NCBI RefSeq assembly: GCF_009650995.1
Contig: NZ_WHVV01000010.1
Location: 106,965 to 170,964, forward strand
Source: Sporosarcina cascadiensis
Lineage (GTDB): Bacteria; Bacillota; Bacilli; Bacillales_A; Planococcaceae
Reading direction: 5' to 3'
DNA length: 64,000 nt
The notes under the pieces are model-generated. The model was given only the letters and a program-made list of their open reading frames with translations, did not search any database and had not been told where the DNA came from. Position 1 is the first letter of the stretch, and the number at the start of each line of letters is the position of its first letter. Position numbers and translations under genes: made by a program. This document shows, piece by piece, positions 10,071 through 19,170 of the stretch.

Positions 10071-10745
10071 TTGTTCAAACGTATGAAAGAAGATATCCAT
10101 TGCATTTTCGGGCAGGATCCGGCTGCCCGCAGCACATTTGAAGTAGTGCTGACATATTCGGGTTTGCATGCAATTTGGGCACATCGCATCGCGCATGCTC
10201 TCTATAAGAGAAATCTTCGTTTTCTGGCAAGAGTCGTTTCGCAGGCAAGCAGATTTTTCACGGGAATCGAAATTCATCCCGGTGCCGTGATTGGCAGACG
10301 TCTGTTTATAGACCATGGGATGGGGATAGTTATCGGCGAGACTTGTGAAATCGGCGATGATGTTACCCTGTATCAAGGAGTCACGCTGGGCGGAACGGGG
10401 AAAGAAGGCGGGAAGCGCCATCCGACTTTGGAGAATAATGTACTGGTGGCATCCGGTGCAAAAGTTCTTGGTTCGATCACGATTGGTGAAAACAGTAAGG
10501 TAGGTGCAGGTTCGGTTATTTTGAAAGAAGTTCCGCCCAATTCTACTGTAGTCGGGATTCCGGGTAAAGTCGTTATTTCCAACGGTATCAGAATGAAAGA
10601 GCGGTTAGACCACAGTCTGCCCGATCCGGTGGCAGATGAGTTTAAGCGGCTGGAGAAAAAAATAGAAGAATTGCAGCTGCGGACACAAGAGCTGGAATCA
10701 ACTAATGGAAAAAAGGGAGATTTACATGAGCATACAACTTTATAA
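10071..10745 (+). CDS. cysE: Serine O-acetyltransferase
   Basis: The 224-residue enzyme converts serine plus acetyl-CoA to O-acetylserine, the cysteine precursor. It has the N-terminal helical part ([20 protein letters not shown]) and a left-handed beta-helix with hexapeptide repeats ([28 protein letters not shown], the latter with the active-site region). The start is TTG behind GGGGGAA; no better ATG exists before the conserved helix. It overlaps cysS by 20 bases and shares the T-box. Confidence 0.95.
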   Translation: MFKRMKEDIHCIFGQDPAARSTFEVVLTYSGLHAIWAHRIAHALYKRNLRFLARVVSQASRFFTGIEIHPGAVIGRRLFIDHGMGIVIGETCEIGDDVTLYQGVTLGGTGKEGGKRHPTLENNVLVASGAKVLGSITIGENSKVGAGSVILKEVPPNSTVVGIPGKVVISNGIRMKERLDHSLPDPVADEFKRLEKKIEELQLRTQELESTNGKKGDLHEHTTL

Positions 10746-12126
10746 TACGTTGACGCGCAAGAAAGAAAAGTTTGTTCCGATTGAAGAAGGAAAGGTCAAG
10801 ATGTACGTCTGCGGCCCGACAGTTTACAACTATATTCACATCGGAAACGCTCGTCCGGTTATCGCATTTGACACAGTCCGCCGCTACTTAGAATACCGCG
10901 GATATGAAGTGAATTATGTTTCAAATTTTACAGATGTAGACGATAAAATCATCAATGCCGCAAAAGAGTTAAATGAAGAAGTAGGCGAATTAACAGAGCG
11001 GTTCATCGAAGCTTATTTTGAAGATATAGGCGCACTTGGCTGCGAAAGAGCGACTGCGCACCCTCGCGTTACAGAGCATATGGATGAAATTGTAGAGTTT
11101 ATTGGGATTCTGATCGATAAAGGCTTTGCTTACGAATCAAATGGGGATGTCTATTTCCATACGCGGGAGTTTGACGGCTATGGCAAGCTATCCCATCAAT
11201 CGATAGATGAGTTAAAGGTTGGAGCCAGAGTGGAAGAAAATGCTATTAAGACCGATCCTCTGGACTTTGCACTGTGGAAATCAGCGAAAGAAGGAGAAAT
11301 ATCCTGGAGCAGTCCATGGGGGGAAGGGCGTCCGGGCTGGCATATTGAATGTTCCGTCATGGCAAGAGAGTTGCTAGGAGATACAATCGATATCCACGCC
11401 GGCGGTCAGGATTTAACATTCCCTCATCACGAAAACGAAATCGCGCAGTCGGAAGCAGCTACAGGCAAGACGTTTGCGAATTATTGGATGCATAACGGCT
11501 ATATCAATATTGACAATGAAAAGATGTCAAAGTCTCTTGGGAACTTCATTTTCGTTCACGATATCCGTAAACAAATTGATCCGAAAATACTTCGCTTCTT
11601 TATGTTGTCTGTCCACTACCGGCATCCTGTCAACTTTGCGCAGGAATTAGTAGAAAGTGCTGCAAACGGACTGGAGCGCATTGAGACGGCATATGCGAAT
11701 CTCAAGCACCGCCTGACAATTTCAGCTGATTTAGGTGAGGGTCAGCAGTCCTGGCTGAACACTATTCAGGAACAAGTGACTGCATTTGAAACGGCTATGG
11801 ATGACGACTTCAATACTGCGAATGCTATTGCGGCTGTATTTGAACTGACGAAACAGGCGAACGTATATTTATTGGAGAAAAATACTGACCGTCAAGTTTT
11901 GCAGAAATTCATTGAGACGTTTGATCAACTGATGGGCGTTCTCGGCTTGCCGTTTGCAGATGTGGAAGAACTGGTGGATGCAGAAGTAGACGCATTGATT
12001 CAGGAACGATTAGAAGCTAGAAAAAATCGCGACTTCGCAAGATCAGATGAAATCCGAGATGAACTGAAGGCGAAGGGTATTGTGCTGGAAGATACAGCAC
12101 AAGGAACTCGCTGGAAAAGAGGGTAA
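10726..12126 (+). CDS. cysS: Cysteinyl-tRNA synthetase
   Basis: The 466-residue class I enzyme shows [16 protein letters not shown] near 30 (zinc Cys plus HIGH-like motif), the zinc ligands in [11 protein letters not shown] and PHHENE, and the KMSKS motif KMSKSLGN near 270. The ATG at 10726 fits the AAGGGAGA site. It overlaps the end of cysE. Control by the cysteine T-box links synthesis and use of cysteine. Confidence 0.96.
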   Translation: MSIQLYNTLTRKKEKFVPIEEGKVKMYVCGPTVYNYIHIGNARPVIAFDTVRRYLEYRGYEVNYVSNFTDVDDKIINAAKELNEEVGELTERFIEAYFEDIGALGCERATAHPRVTEHMDEIVEFIGILIDKGFAYESNGDVYFHTREFDGYGKLSHQSIDELKVGARVEENAIKTDPLDFALWKSAKEGEISWSSPWGEGRPGWHIECSVMARELLGDTIDIHAGGQDLTFPHHENEIAQSEAATGKTFANYWMHNGYINIDNEKMSKSLGNFIFVHDIRKQIDPKILRFFMLSVHYRHPVNFAQELVESAANGLERIETAYANLKHRLTISADLGEGQQSWLNTIQEQVTAFETAMDDDFNTANAIAAVFELTKQANVYLLEKNTDRQVLQKFIETFDQLMGVLGLPFADVEELVDAEVDALIQERLEARKNRDFARSDEIRDELKAKGIVLEDTAQGTRWKRG

Positions 12127-12130
12127 TTTC

Positions 12131-12550
12131 ATGGGCTCTTTGCGTGACATAGATGTAAAACAGCTTAACGCACTTGCACTTGCTTATATGGGTGATGCGG
12201 TTTACGAACAGGCAGTGAGAGAACATTTACTGCGGTGCGGACGTGTAAAGCCGCAAGTTCTGCATAAGGAAGCAACGCGCTTCGTATCTGCGAAAGCGCA
12301 GGCGCAGATAATCATCACAATGAAAGAAAAAAACTTGCTGACAGAGGAAGAAAGTGCCGTCATGCGCCGCGGCCGCAATGCGAAGTCGGGCTCTGTCCCT
12401 AAAAACACGGATGTGACGACCTATAATTACAGTTCGGCGTTTGAGGCGGTTCTTGGCTATGTCTATTTATTAGGCAGGCAGGAACGGCTTGCCGAGCTAA
12501 TAGGAAAAGCAATTCATTTTGTGGAACATCCTGAGGAGGAAATGGCATGA
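12131..12550 (+). CDS. mrnC: Mini-ribonuclease III
   Basis: The 139-residue protein is an RNase III catalytic domain without a double-stranded RNA-binding domain. The signature [19 protein letters not shown] is at residues 14-32. In Bacillus it matures 23S rRNA ends with help from L3. GAGGG before the ATG and a 4-base gap after cysS support the start. The stop overlaps the rlmB start (ATGA), indicating coupling. Confidence 0.93.
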   Translation: MGSLRDIDVKQLNALALAYMGDAVYEQAVREHLLRCGRVKPQVLHKEATRFVSAKAQAQIIITMKEKNLLTEEESAVMRRGRNAKSGSVPKNTDVTTYNYSSAFEAVLGYVYLLGRQERLAELIGKAIHFVEHPEEEMA

Positions 12551-13302
12551 CGGCGGAAGAAGTAGAACTGATTGGCGGCAGGAACCCTGTAGTAGAAGCA
12601 TTGCGTTCTGGAAGACAATTGAATAAGATCTGGGTGGCGGAAGGTGTAAATAAGAAAAGCATCGGCGAGATTATGAAGCTCGCGAAAGAAGCGGGTGTAG
12701 TCATCCAGACGGCACCGAAACAAAAGCTGGACGGCATGACAGAGCTGACGCATCAGGGAATTGTCGCTTCTGTGGCGGCATATGACTATGCGGAGCTTGA
12801 TGATTTGTTTGAAGTTGCGAAAAACAGACAGGAAGATCCTTTCTTTATCATTTTGGATGAACTTGAAGATCCGCATAACTTGGGGTCGATTTTACGTACT
12901 GCCGATGCGGCCGGCGTTCACGGGGTCATCATTCCGAAACGGAGATCGGTGGGGCTGACAGGAATAGTGGCAAAAGCTTCAACGGGTGCCATCGAGCATG
13001 TCCCTGTCGTGCGTGTCAATAATTTATCGCAGACTGTCGATGATTTGAAAAAGCGAAATATATGGATTGCGGGAACAGATGCATCCAACTCGACGGATTA
13101 TCGCCGTATGGACGCAACGTTGCCTTTAGCTGTAATTATTGGCAGTGAAGGAAAGGGCATGTCGCGAATCTTACGTGAAAAGTGTGATTTCCTGTATAGC
13201 TTGCCAATGACAGGCCACGTTACCTCGCTGAATGCTTCTGTGGCAGCAGCATTGCTAATGTATGAAGTTTTACGGAAGCGTCAAGATCAGACGACGTCAT
13301 GA
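12547..13302 (+). CDS. rlmB: 23S rRNA 2'-O-ribose methyltransferase RlmB
   Basis: The 251-residue SPOUT-family protein has an N-terminal substrate-binding domain ([15 protein letters not shown]) and the three SPOUT motifs: [25 protein letters not shown] and [14 protein letters not shown], which form the trefoil knot that binds S-adenosylmethionine. It methylates the ribose of the conserved guanosine in 23S rRNA domain V. It overlaps both neighbours by 4 bases, inside the mrnC-rlmB-rae1 RNA-processing block. Confidence 0.93.
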   Translation: MTAEEVELIGGRNPVVEALRSGRQLNKIWVAEGVNKKSIGEIMKLAKEAGVVIQTAPKQKLDGMTELTHQGIVASVAAYDYAELDDLFEVAKNRQEDPFFIILDELEDPHNLGSILRTADAAGVHGVIIPKRRSVGLTGIVAKASTGAIEHVPVVRVNNLSQTVDDLKKRNIWIAGTDASNSTDYRRMDATLPLAVIIGSEGKGMSRILREKCDFLYSLPMTGHVTSLNASVAAALLMYEVLRKRQDQTTS

Positions 13303-13814
13303 AAAAAGACGTGCTGCTCGTTGATGGCTACAATATTATCGGTGCGTGGCCTGAACTGCAGGAGCTGAAAAAAGAAGATTTTGCACAAGCGAGAGACCGT
13401 CTGATTGAAAGGATGGCTGAATATCAGGCACATAAAGGCTGGCGTGTCATTGTCGTTTTTGATGCACACTTGGTGCCCGGTATTGAGAAACGTAAAAAGC
13501 AATATCGAGTGGAAGTTTTTTTTACCAGGGAAAACGAAACTGCGGATGAACGGATAGAAAAACTTGTATCCGAACTCGCTGATCGACTAACGCAGATCCA
13601 TGTGGCAACTTCAGATTTAGTGGAGCAATGGGTGGTATTTGCGCAAGGGGCCTTGCGGGTATCAGCCAGAGAGCTTGAAATAGAGATGAAGGAAGTTGAT
13701 CGATTGATTGCACAGAGAGTCAGAAAAATCCAAGAGGACAGGCCTTTTTCGAAAATCCCGCTGAGTGATGACGTGGCAGCGGCTTTTGAAAAAATGAGAC
13801 GCGGCAGACAATGA
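13299..13814 (+). CDS. rae1: Rae1 (YacP), ribosome-associated endoribonuclease
   Basis: The 171-residue NYN/PIN-like protein begins with LLVDGYNIIGAWPEL, carrying the catalytic Asp, with further acidic residues in VVFDAH and ADERIEKL. Rae1 of Bacillus subtilis enters the ribosomal A site and cuts translated mRNA. It starts in the overlap ATGA with rlmB. The sigH promoter begins just after its stop. Confidence 0.9.
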   Translation: MKKDVLLVDGYNIIGAWPELQELKKEDFAQARDRLIERMAEYQAHKGWRVIVVFDAHLVPGIEKRKKQYRVEVFFTRENETADERIEKLVSELADRLTQIHVATSDLVEQWVVFAQGALRVSARELEIEMKEVDRLIAQRVRKIQEDRPFSKIPLSDDVAAAFEKMRRGRQ

Positions 13815-13818
13815 ACGG

Positions 13819-13847
13819 TTGACGCGAAAAAATCCCGCGTCTATACT
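13819..13847 (+). promoter_or_regulatory. SigA-type promoter of sigH
   Basis: TTGACG at 13819-13824, a 17-base spacer and TATACT at 13842-13847, located 40 bases before the sigH start region. Its position matches the known vegetative sigH promoter of Bacillus. Confidence 0.8.
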
Positions 13848-13887
13848 GTCGTTAATATACCAATAAGACTCTGGGGTGGAGAGGTTG

Positions 13888-14535
13888 GTGCGGAACATGG
13901 AAATTCGGAATAGAAAAAATGAACTTTCTGCAATATCGGATGAAGAAATGATTGAGCAGATTCATCAGGGAAATTCGGATGTGCTGGAATATTTGATTAC
14001 GAAGTTTCAGCCGATTGTCCGTATGAAAGCTCGGACGTACTTTATTATTGGCGGGGACCGGGAAGATATTGTTCAAGAAGGAATGATCGGGCTGTATAAA
14101 GCGATTCGTGATTATCGTCCCGACCGGTTGAGTTCTTTCAAGGTGTTCGCTGAGCTTTGCATTACACGGCAGATCATTACAGCTATCAAAACAGCTACCC
14201 GGCAAAAACATATTCCGCTGAATACTTCTATATCTTTGGACAAGCCTATGTACGATGAGGATCAGGAACGTACACTGCTAGATATCATATCAGGGTCGAC
14301 GCTTGATGATCCTGTGGACCTGATGATTCATAAAGAAAACTTTTCTTTCATGGAAGAAGAGATGAATAAAGTACTGAGTGCCTTGGAAAAAGAAGTGCTA
14401 ACACTTTATTTGGAAGGTCAGTCGTACCGTGAAATATCAGAAGTGCTGAATCGGCAAGTGAAGTCCATTGACAATGCGCTGCAGCGGATAAAGCGCAAGC
14501 TGGAGCATTCGATGGCGGTGGATTTAGTACGTTAA
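13888..14535 (+). CDS. sigH: RNA polymerase sigma factor SigH
   Basis: A sigma-30 (Spo0H) homologue of about 215 residues: region 2 with DREDIVQEGMIGLYKAIRDY, then ELCITRQIITAIKTATRQKH, and region 4 with the DNA-binding helix SYREISEVLNRQVKSIDNAL. It directs transcription at the onset of stationary phase, competence and sporulation, consistent with a spore former. Start choice is uncertain: GTG at 13888 has the best-placed site (GGTGGA, 7 bases), while GTG 13876 and ATG 13897 are alternatives in the same frame. Confidence 0.93.
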   Translation: MRNMEIRNRKNELSAISDEEMIEQIHQGNSDVLEYLITKFQPIVRMKARTYFIIGGDREDIVQEGMIGLYKAIRDYRPDRLSSFKVFAELCITRQIITAIKTATRQKHIPLNTSISLDKPMYDEDQERTLLDIISGSTLDDPVDLMIHKENFSFMEEEMNKVLSALEKEVLTLYLEGQSYREISEVLNRQVKSIDNALQRIKRKLEHSMAVDLVR

Positions 14536-14550
14536 TTCATCTGCAGTGAA

Positions 14551-14579
14551 TTGACATGTTGTTGGTAAGGTGGTACTCT
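14551..14579 (+). promoter_or_regulatory. Promoter for rpmG-secE-nusG
   Basis: TTGACA at 14551-14556, 17 bases, TACTCT at 14574-14579, 36 bases before rpmG. Confidence 0.65.
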
Positions 14580-14614
14580 TTAGCAAGACTATTGTCTTGA
14601 ATAGGTGAATCCAA

Positions 14615-14761
14615 ATGGTGAAAAAAATAATCATATGCTGTGAGAATTGTGGTTCGCGAAACTATACGCTGCCGGCCAGTAATCAAAGTCGGGAAAGGCT
14701 TGCCGTCAAAAAGTTTTGCAGTCATTGCAACGCCCATACGTTGCATAAACAAACCATTTGA
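14615..14761 (+). CDS. rpmG: 50S ribosomal protein L33 (zinc form)
   Basis: A 48-residue protein beginning MVKKIIICCENCGSRNY and ending in HTLHKQTI. The CENC and CSHC pairs form the zinc-binding C+ version of L33. It sits in the conserved place between sigH and secE; in laboratory Bacillus subtilis 168 the copy here is a pseudogene, but this one is intact. TAGGTGA precedes the ATG; a GTG immediately after could also serve. Confidence 0.93.
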   Translation: MVKKIIICCENCGSRNYTLPASNQSRERLAVKKFCSHCNAHTLHKQTI

Positions 14762-14817
14762 CCAGTTACATAGAGTCCGGTAATGGACGCTGTGTCATTC
14801 GGAAGGGTTGGAGAAGA

Positions 14818-15003
14818 ATGAGCAAGATCAGCGATTTTTTGAAAAAAGTTGTTTCGGAAATGCGGAAGGTCAGTTGGCCGAAGCGTAAGGAACTGACAAA
14901 GTATACGATAGTTGTTATTTCGACTGTCATTTTTATGGCTGTTTATTTTGGGCTGGTAGACATGGGTATTTCAGAGGTCATGAAATGGTATACTGGTTTA
15001 TAA
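14818..15003 (+). CDS. secE: SecE, preprotein translocase subunit
   Basis: A 61-residue single-span membrane protein. The amphipathic helix MSKISDFLKKVVSEMRKVSW with WPKRKEL is typical, followed by one transmembrane segment (TIVVISTVIFMAVYFGLVD). It clamps SecY in the SecYEG channel. The ATG at 14818 matches the family start, while an upstream in-frame extension does not resemble SecE. nusG follows, the usual secE-nusG pair. Confidence 0.95.
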   Translation: MSKISDFLKKVVSEMRKVSWPKRKELTKYTIVVISTVIFMAVYFGLVDMGISEVMKWYTGL

Positions 15004-15032
15004 TAAGGTAAGTATGAATAGCTAGAGAATAT

Positions 15033-15060
15033 CCCGTTTTGATGAATAAACGGGTTTTTT
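15033..15060 (+). terminator. Terminator-like hairpin between secE and nusG
   Basis: CCCGTTT (15033-15039) pairs with AAACGGG (15048-15054), directly followed by six T residues. It lies within the secE-nusG unit, so readthrough or a separate nusG promoter would be needed. Confidence 0.65.
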
Positions 15061-15111
15061 CAGTTTTAATTATAAGGGAGGGACGGACGCGCAGTCCTAC
15101 ATGTGATGGAG

Positions 15112-15648
15112 ATGGAGAAAAATTGGTATGTAGTTCATACATACTCAGGATATGAAAATAAAGTAAAAGCCAATCTTGAAAAACGTGTTGAAACAATGGG
15201 CATGCAAGATAAAATTTTCCGTGTCGTCATTCCGGAAGAAGAAGAGACTGACATAAAAGAAGGCAAGAAAAAAACAGTCATGCGTAAAACGTTCCCCGGT
15301 TATGTGCTGGTGGAATTAATCATGACTGATGACTCTTGGTATGTTGTACGCAATACACCTGGCGTCACAGGATTTATCGGTTCTTCAGGCGGTGGAGCAA
15401 AACCTACTCCATTACTGCCGGAAGAAGTAGAATTCATCCTGAAACAAATGGGAATGAAAGAGCAGCGCATTGATATCGACTTTGAAGTCGGCGAAAGTGT
15501 TACTGTTCTTGAAGGGCCATTTGCTCACTTTGAAGGTAAAGTGGAAGAGATCGAAATGGACAAAGGAAAAGTTACCGTTACCGTCGATATGTTTGGACGC
15601 GAAACAAGAATGGAACTTTCGTTTGACCAAGTTGAAAAAATGGATTGA
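15112..15648 (+). CDS. nusG: NusG, transcription elongation/pausing factor
   Basis: The 178-residue protein starts MEKNWYVVHTYSGYENKV and has the NGN domain plus a C-terminal KOW motif (GPFAHFEGKVEEI). It contacts RNA polymerase and links transcription with translation. The start is ambiguous: GTG 15103, ATG 15106 and ATG 15112 are in frame. The last gives the conserved MEKNWY beginning, but none has an ideally spaced ribosome site (AGGGAGGG lies about 20 bases up). Confidence 0.95.
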   Translation: MEKNWYVVHTYSGYENKVKANLEKRVETMGMQDKIFRVVIPEEEETDIKEGKKKTVMRKTFPGYVLVELIMTDDSWYVVRNTPGVTGFIGSSGGGAKPTPLLPEEVEFILKQMGMKEQRIDIDFEVGESVTVLEGPFAHFEGKVEEIEMDKGKVTVTVDMFGRETRMELSFDQVEKMD

Positions 15649-15670
15649 TGTGCAGTTGATATATTTCCTC

Positions 15671-15699
15671 TTGCAAAATGTGTGTAATGGTGGTATCAT
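15671..15699 (+). promoter_or_regulatory. Promoter of rplK-rplA
   Basis: TTGCAA at 15671-15676, 17 bases, TATCAT at 15694-15699, followed by a 120-base leader to rplK. Confidence 0.65.
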
Positions 15700-15771
15700 T
15701 TCAAAGGTCAGACGTAAAGTCTGCACGGATTAACCAATTCTACCGACATTCGTCGGCAGGCACATATTTGA

Positions 15772-15796
15772 GTGGGAGGGGCAACCCAATTACCAC
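15772..15796 (+). promoter_or_regulatory. Possible L1-binding site in the rplK leader
   Basis: GTGGGAGG at 15773-15780 and the closing TACCAC at 15791-15796 recall the L1-binding region of 23S rRNA. A second copy precedes rplA, which suggests autogenous control by L1. Confidence 0.55.
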
Positions 15797-15822
15797 ATCA
15801 CGGACTTAAGGAGGTGTGTCTC

Positions 15823-16248
15823 GTGGCTAAAAAAGTTACTAAAGTAGTGAAGTTGCAAATTCCAGCTGGTAAAGCAAATCCAGCACCACCAGTAGGGCCG
15901 GCATTAGGTCAAGCAGGTGTTAATATCATGGGATTCTGTAAAGAATTTAACGCTCGTACAGCTGATCAAGCAGGTTTGATTATTCCTGTTGAAATTTCTG
16001 TATTTGAGGACCGTTCATTTACATTCATCACAAAAACTCCACCTGCAGCAGTATTGCTAAAGGTTGCAGCAAACGTTCAGAAGGGTTCTGGTGAGCCGAA
16101 TAAGAACAAAGTTGCTACAGTTAAGCGTGATAAAGTTAGAGAAATTGCTGAACAAAAGATGCCGGACTTAAACGCGGCGTCAGTAGAAGCGGCGATGGCA
16201 ATGGTCGAAGGTACTGCTCGCAGTATGGGATTCAAAATCGAAGACTGA
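15823..16248 (+). CDS. rplK: 50S ribosomal protein L11
   Basis: The 141-residue protein starts with GTG ([21 protein letters not shown]) after a perfect GGAGGTGT site. The proline-rich N-terminal helix region [19 protein letters not shown] contacts the GTPase-associated rRNA centre. It is needed for RelA activation in the family. The 17-codon upstream extension in frame is non-coding leader. It is paired with rplA 119 bases downstream. Confidence 0.96.
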   Translation: MAKKVTKVVKLQIPAGKANPAPPVGPALGQAGVNIMGFCKEFNARTADQAGLIIPVEISVFEDRSFTFITKTPPAAVLLKVAANVQKGSGEPNKNKVATVKRDKVREIAEQKMPDLNAASVEAAMAMVEGTARSMGFKIED

Positions 16249-16322
16249 TTTTGTATCTTCTTGATAAAGCAATGGTTTAAAGGTGAAGGCTGCGGTCGAG
16301 TGAGATTCGCAGCCTTCATTAA

Positions 16323-16349
16323 GTGGGAGGTTTAATCCGTTAAAACCAC
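16323..16349 (+). promoter_or_regulatory. Possible L1-binding site before rplA
   Basis: GTGGGAGG at 16323-16330 and AACCAC at 16344-16349 frame a loop with AATCCGTTAA. It mirrors the element before rplK and sits just upstream of the rplA ribosome site. Confidence 0.6.
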
Positions 16350-16367
16350 AGAAGGAGGAAAATTCAC

Positions 16368-17066
16368 ATGGCTAAAAGAGGCAAAAAGTTCACAGAAGCA
16401 GCGAAGCTTGTCGATCGTACAGCTACGTACTCTGTGAAAGAAGCAATTGAACTTGCTAAAAAAACAACTACAACAAACTTTGACGCAACAGTTGAAGTAG
16501 CTTTCCGTCTTGGTATTGATACTCGTAAAAATGATCAGCAAATCCGCGGAGCAGTAGTGCTTCCAAACGGGACTGGTAAAACTCAGCGTGTATTGGTATT
16601 CGCAAAAGGTGAAAAGTTAAAAGAAGCAGAAGCTGCAGGAGCAGACTATGTAGGTGATGCAGAATATATCGCTAAAATTCAACAAGGCTGGTTCGATTTT
16701 GATGTAATCGTAGCTACACCGGACATGATGGGTGAAGTTGGTAAAATCGGACGCGTATTGGGACCAAAAGGTCTTATGCCGAACCCGAAGACAGGCACAG
16801 TTACATTTGATGTAACAAAAGCTGTTGAAGAAATCAAGGCTGGTAAAGTTGAATACCGTGCGGACAAAGCTGGAATCATCCACGCGCCAATCGGAAAAGC
16901 ATCTTTTGATAACGAGAAGCTTGAAGAAAACTTCACTACAATCTTTGATACGATTCAAAAAGCGAAACCTGCTTCATCAAAGGGAACTTTCATGAAATCA
17001 GTAAACGTTACGACAACTATGGGTCCTGCTGTAAAAGTTGATCCGTCCAGCGTAACTGTAAAATAA
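16368..17066 (+). CDS. rplA: 50S ribosomal protein L1
   Basis: The 232-residue protein shows the L1 signature [18 protein letters not shown] in the middle and the end ...[15 protein letters not shown]. It forms the L1 stalk that guides exit of deacylated tRNA and, in many bacteria, represses its own operon by binding mRNA that mimics rRNA. AGAAGGAGG precedes the ATG. The L1-like hairpin is 19 bases before the start. Confidence 0.97.
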   Translation: MAKRGKKFTEAAKLVDRTATYSVKEAIELAKKTTTTNFDATVEVAFRLGIDTRKNDQQIRGAVVLPNGTGKTQRVLVFAKGEKLKEAEAAGADYVGDAEYIAKIQQGWFDFDVIVATPDMMGEVGKIGRVLGPKGLMPNPKTGTVTFDVTKAVEEIKAGKVEYRADKAGIIHAPIGKASFDNEKLEENFTTIFDTIQKAKPASSKGTFMKSVNVTTTMGPAVKVDPSSVTVK

Positions 17067-17070
17067 TTCA

Positions 17071-17099
17071 TTGACAGGCAACAAGTAATCTGCTAAGAT
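17071..17099 (+). promoter_or_regulatory. Promoter of rplJ-rplL
   Basis: TTGACA at 17071-17076, 17 bases, TAAGAT at 17094-17099; it begins 4 bases after the rplA stop. Confidence 0.8.
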
Positions 17100-17237
17100 T
17101 ACGCTTGTTATGATATAACCATTTGTACCGAAGACAGCAGGGGTGGCTTGCCGCTTAATGTTCCTGCCGAGGACAAGACGCTCTTTTTTAAAGATGACGA
17201 CTTTCAGCCCTCATGTCTTAGACATTGAGGGCTTTTT
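17100..17237 (+). promoter_or_regulatory. L10 leader RNA with terminator
   Basis: The 178-base leader before rplJ contains the region GCAGGGGTGGCTTGCC...CCTGCCGAGG that resembles the L10(L12)4-binding fold of Firmicutes. A strong hairpin AGCCCTCATGTC/GACATTGAGGGCT with TTTTT at 17206-17236 follows. L10-L12 binding would favour termination, balancing stalk protein supply. Confidence 0.75.
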
Positions 17238-17277
17238 ATATCGGTATAAGTGACCCTAATTTTCAGGAGGTGTCAAC

Positions 17278-17778
17278 ATGAGCAAAGTTTTAGAAGCTAA
17301 ACAGGCGGTTGTAACAGAAATCGCTGATAAGTTGAAAGAAGCAGCTTCTGTAGTAGTTGTGGACTACCGTGGTCTTACGGTTTCACAAGTAACAGAATTG
17401 CGTAAACAACTACGTGATGCAGGCGTTGAATTTAAAGTTTACAAAAACTCAATGACTCGCCGTGCGGCAGAATCAGCAGGACTTGAAGGCTTGAATGAAC
17501 ACCTTACAGGCCCGAATGCTATTGCATTCTCTAATGAAGATGTAGTAGCGCCAGCGAAAATCCTTAATGATTTCGCGAAAAAGAACGAAAAGCTTGAAAT
17601 CAAAGCAGGTGTGATCGAAGGAACAGTCGCATCAGAAGCAGATGTTAAAGCATTGGCTACTCTGCCTTCACGCGAAGGACTATTGTCTATGCTACTCAGC
17701 GTTCTTCAAGCACCAGTGCGCAACTTCGCGCTTGCTACAAAAGCAGTTGCAGAACAAAAAGAAGAACAAGGTGCATAA
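17278..17778 (+). CDS. rplJ: 50S ribosomal protein L10
   Basis: The 166-residue protein has the rRNA-binding N-terminal domain ([32 protein letters not shown]) and a C-terminal helix to which L12 dimers attach. It is the base of the L7/L12 stalk. CAGGAGGTG precedes the ATG. Expression is probably controlled by the upstream L10 leader. Confidence 0.97.
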   Translation: MSKVLEAKQAVVTEIADKLKEAASVVVVDYRGLTVSQVTELRKQLRDAGVEFKVYKNSMTRRAAESAGLEGLNEHLTGPNAIAFSNEDVVAPAKILNDFAKKNEKLEIKAGVIEGTVASEADVKALATLPSREGLLSMLLSVLQAPVRNFALATKAVAEQKEEQGA

Positions 17779-17844
17779 TACCGCATCTTAATGACCGCCG
17801 GATCATATATACCGGCTAATACAACTTTCCAGGAGGAACTTAAA

Positions 17845-18207
17845 ATGACTAAAGAACAAATCCTAGACGCAATTAAAGAAATGACAGTTCTTGAACTAAA
17901 TGAACTTGTTACAGCAATCGAAGACGAATTCGGCGTAACAGCAGCAGCACCGGTTGCAGCAGCTGCAGCAGGCGGCGGAGACGCAGCTGAAGAGCAAACA
18001 GAATTTGACGTAATCCTTGCATCAGCGGGTGCTGAAAAGATTAAAGTAATCAAAGCTGTTCGTGAAATCACTGGATTAGGCTTGAAAGAAGCTAAAGCTC
18101 TAGTAGACGAAGCTCCTAAAGCTCTTAAAGAAGGCGTAGCTAAAGAAGAAGCTGAAGAAATGAAAGCTAAACTTGAAGAAGTTGGCGCATCTGTAGAAGT
18201 TAAGTAA
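17845..18207 (+). CDS. rplL: 50S ribosomal protein L7/L12
   Basis: The 120-residue protein has the dimerisation domain ([20 protein letters not shown]), an alanine-rich hinge ([13 protein letters not shown]) and the factor-binding C-terminal domain ending GASVEVK. It recruits translation GTPases. An AGGAGG site fits the ATG at 17845; the longer frame start at 17791 has none. A terminator follows 16 bases after the stop. Confidence 0.97.
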   Translation: MTKEQILDAIKEMTVLELNELVTAIEDEFGVTAAAPVAAAAAGGGDAAEEQTEFDVILASAGAEKIKVIKAVREITGLGLKEAKALVDEAPKALKEGVAKEEAEEMKAKLEEVGASVEVK

Positions 18208-18223
18208 TTTCTGCTTATTGGAG

Positions 18224-18252
18224 AAAAGCCCGTCTATTTGACGGGCTTTTTT
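18224..18252 (+). terminator. Terminator after rplL
   Basis: AAAAGCCCGTC (18224-18234) pairs with GACGGGCTTTT (18240-18250), running into a T-tract. Confidence 0.85.
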
Positions 18253-18337
18253 CTTCATCTAGAGTGATTTTCTAAAAGTTTATCAGCGATTCCCTGTGTG
18301 GCATGAATCATTTAACATCATTCAAGGAGGTGTGAAT

Positions 18338-18940
18338 ATGGGCGAACATTATTACTCAAAAAACCCTCAGGTCACCAGTGCGCCAAAAAGGTGGAAGGCG
18401 GAGATCCGCGATCGGTCTTTTACATTTTCGACAGATTCGGGTGTATTCAGTAAAAATGGTATTGACGAAGGTTCGCAATTATTGGCTGAAACGTTTAAAG
18501 AGCCGGGGATTAGGGGAGACTTCCTGGAAATTGGCTGTGGTTACGGGCCGGTTGCTCTTTCGATTGCTGCTTCTTTTCCTGAACGAATTGTTCATATGGT
18601 TGATGTCAATGAACGGGCCCTTGCTCTCTCGGGAACGAATGCGGAAATTAATGGAATACGTAATGTGAAGATCTATGAAAGCAGCGGTGTTGAACGGGTA
18701 GGTGCCGGTCAGTTTGCGGCTGTAGTGACGAATCCGCCAATCCGGGCGGGTAAACAAACCGTTTTTTCATTTTATCAAGGGGCTTTTGAGAAACTTGCCC
18801 AGGGCGGAGAGCTGTGGGTCGTGATCCAGAAGAAACAGGGTGCACCTTCTACTATTGAATACTTGAAAAAGCTGTTTGGAAATGTCGAAACGGCCGCTAA
18901 GAGAAAAGGGTATTTCATTCTGTTAGCAAAAAAAGGTTGA
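18338..18940 (+). CDS. RsmC-like class I methyltransferase (YbxB)
   Basis: The 200-residue protein has a Rossmann methyltransferase fold: LEIGCGYGPVALSIA (S-adenosylmethionine loop) near 63, VDVNERAL, and the catalytic VTNPPIRAGK (NPP motif, for base N-methylation) near 130. Homologues modify guanines in 16S rRNA, but substrate is not shown here. The ATG at 18338 follows CAAGGAGGTG. It lies between rplL and rpoB as in Bacillus, and the rpoB promoter overlaps its stop. Confidence 0.88.
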   Translation: MGEHYYSKNPQVTSAPKRWKAEIRDRSFTFSTDSGVFSKNGIDEGSQLLAETFKEPGIRGDFLEIGCGYGPVALSIAASFPERIVHMVDVNERALALSGTNAEINGIRNVKIYESSGVERVGAGQFAAVVTNPPIRAGKQTVFSFYQGAFEKLAQGGELWVVIQKKQGAPSTIEYLKKLFGNVETAAKRKGYFILLAKKG

Positions 18941-18965
18941 CAGTGGGATATGTTTATAGTAGCAT
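18937..18965 (+). promoter_or_regulatory. Promoter of rpoB-rpoC, overlapping the rsmC-like stop
   Basis: TTGACA at 18937-18942 (sharing bases with the stop codon), 17 bases, TAGCAT at 18960-18965. The roughly 205-base leader contains AAAATGAG/CTCGTTTT near 19068 followed by a T-rich stretch, a possible attenuator. Confidence 0.7.
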
Positions 18966-19170
18966 TATTAAATGCATAAATAATTATATTGCAGCTGTAT
19001 GCCCTTTTGACTGAAACATCAGAAAAAAAGGCATACTGATGTTTGGATAAAAGATTGTGAAATCGAAAATGAGCTCTAGTCGGAACTCGTTTTCTTTTTG
19101 TTTTTTCGAAGTCACAGCTGAATTTCTGATTTTGCAAAAACTAATATTGTCTTAATGAGGGGTGAATGAG

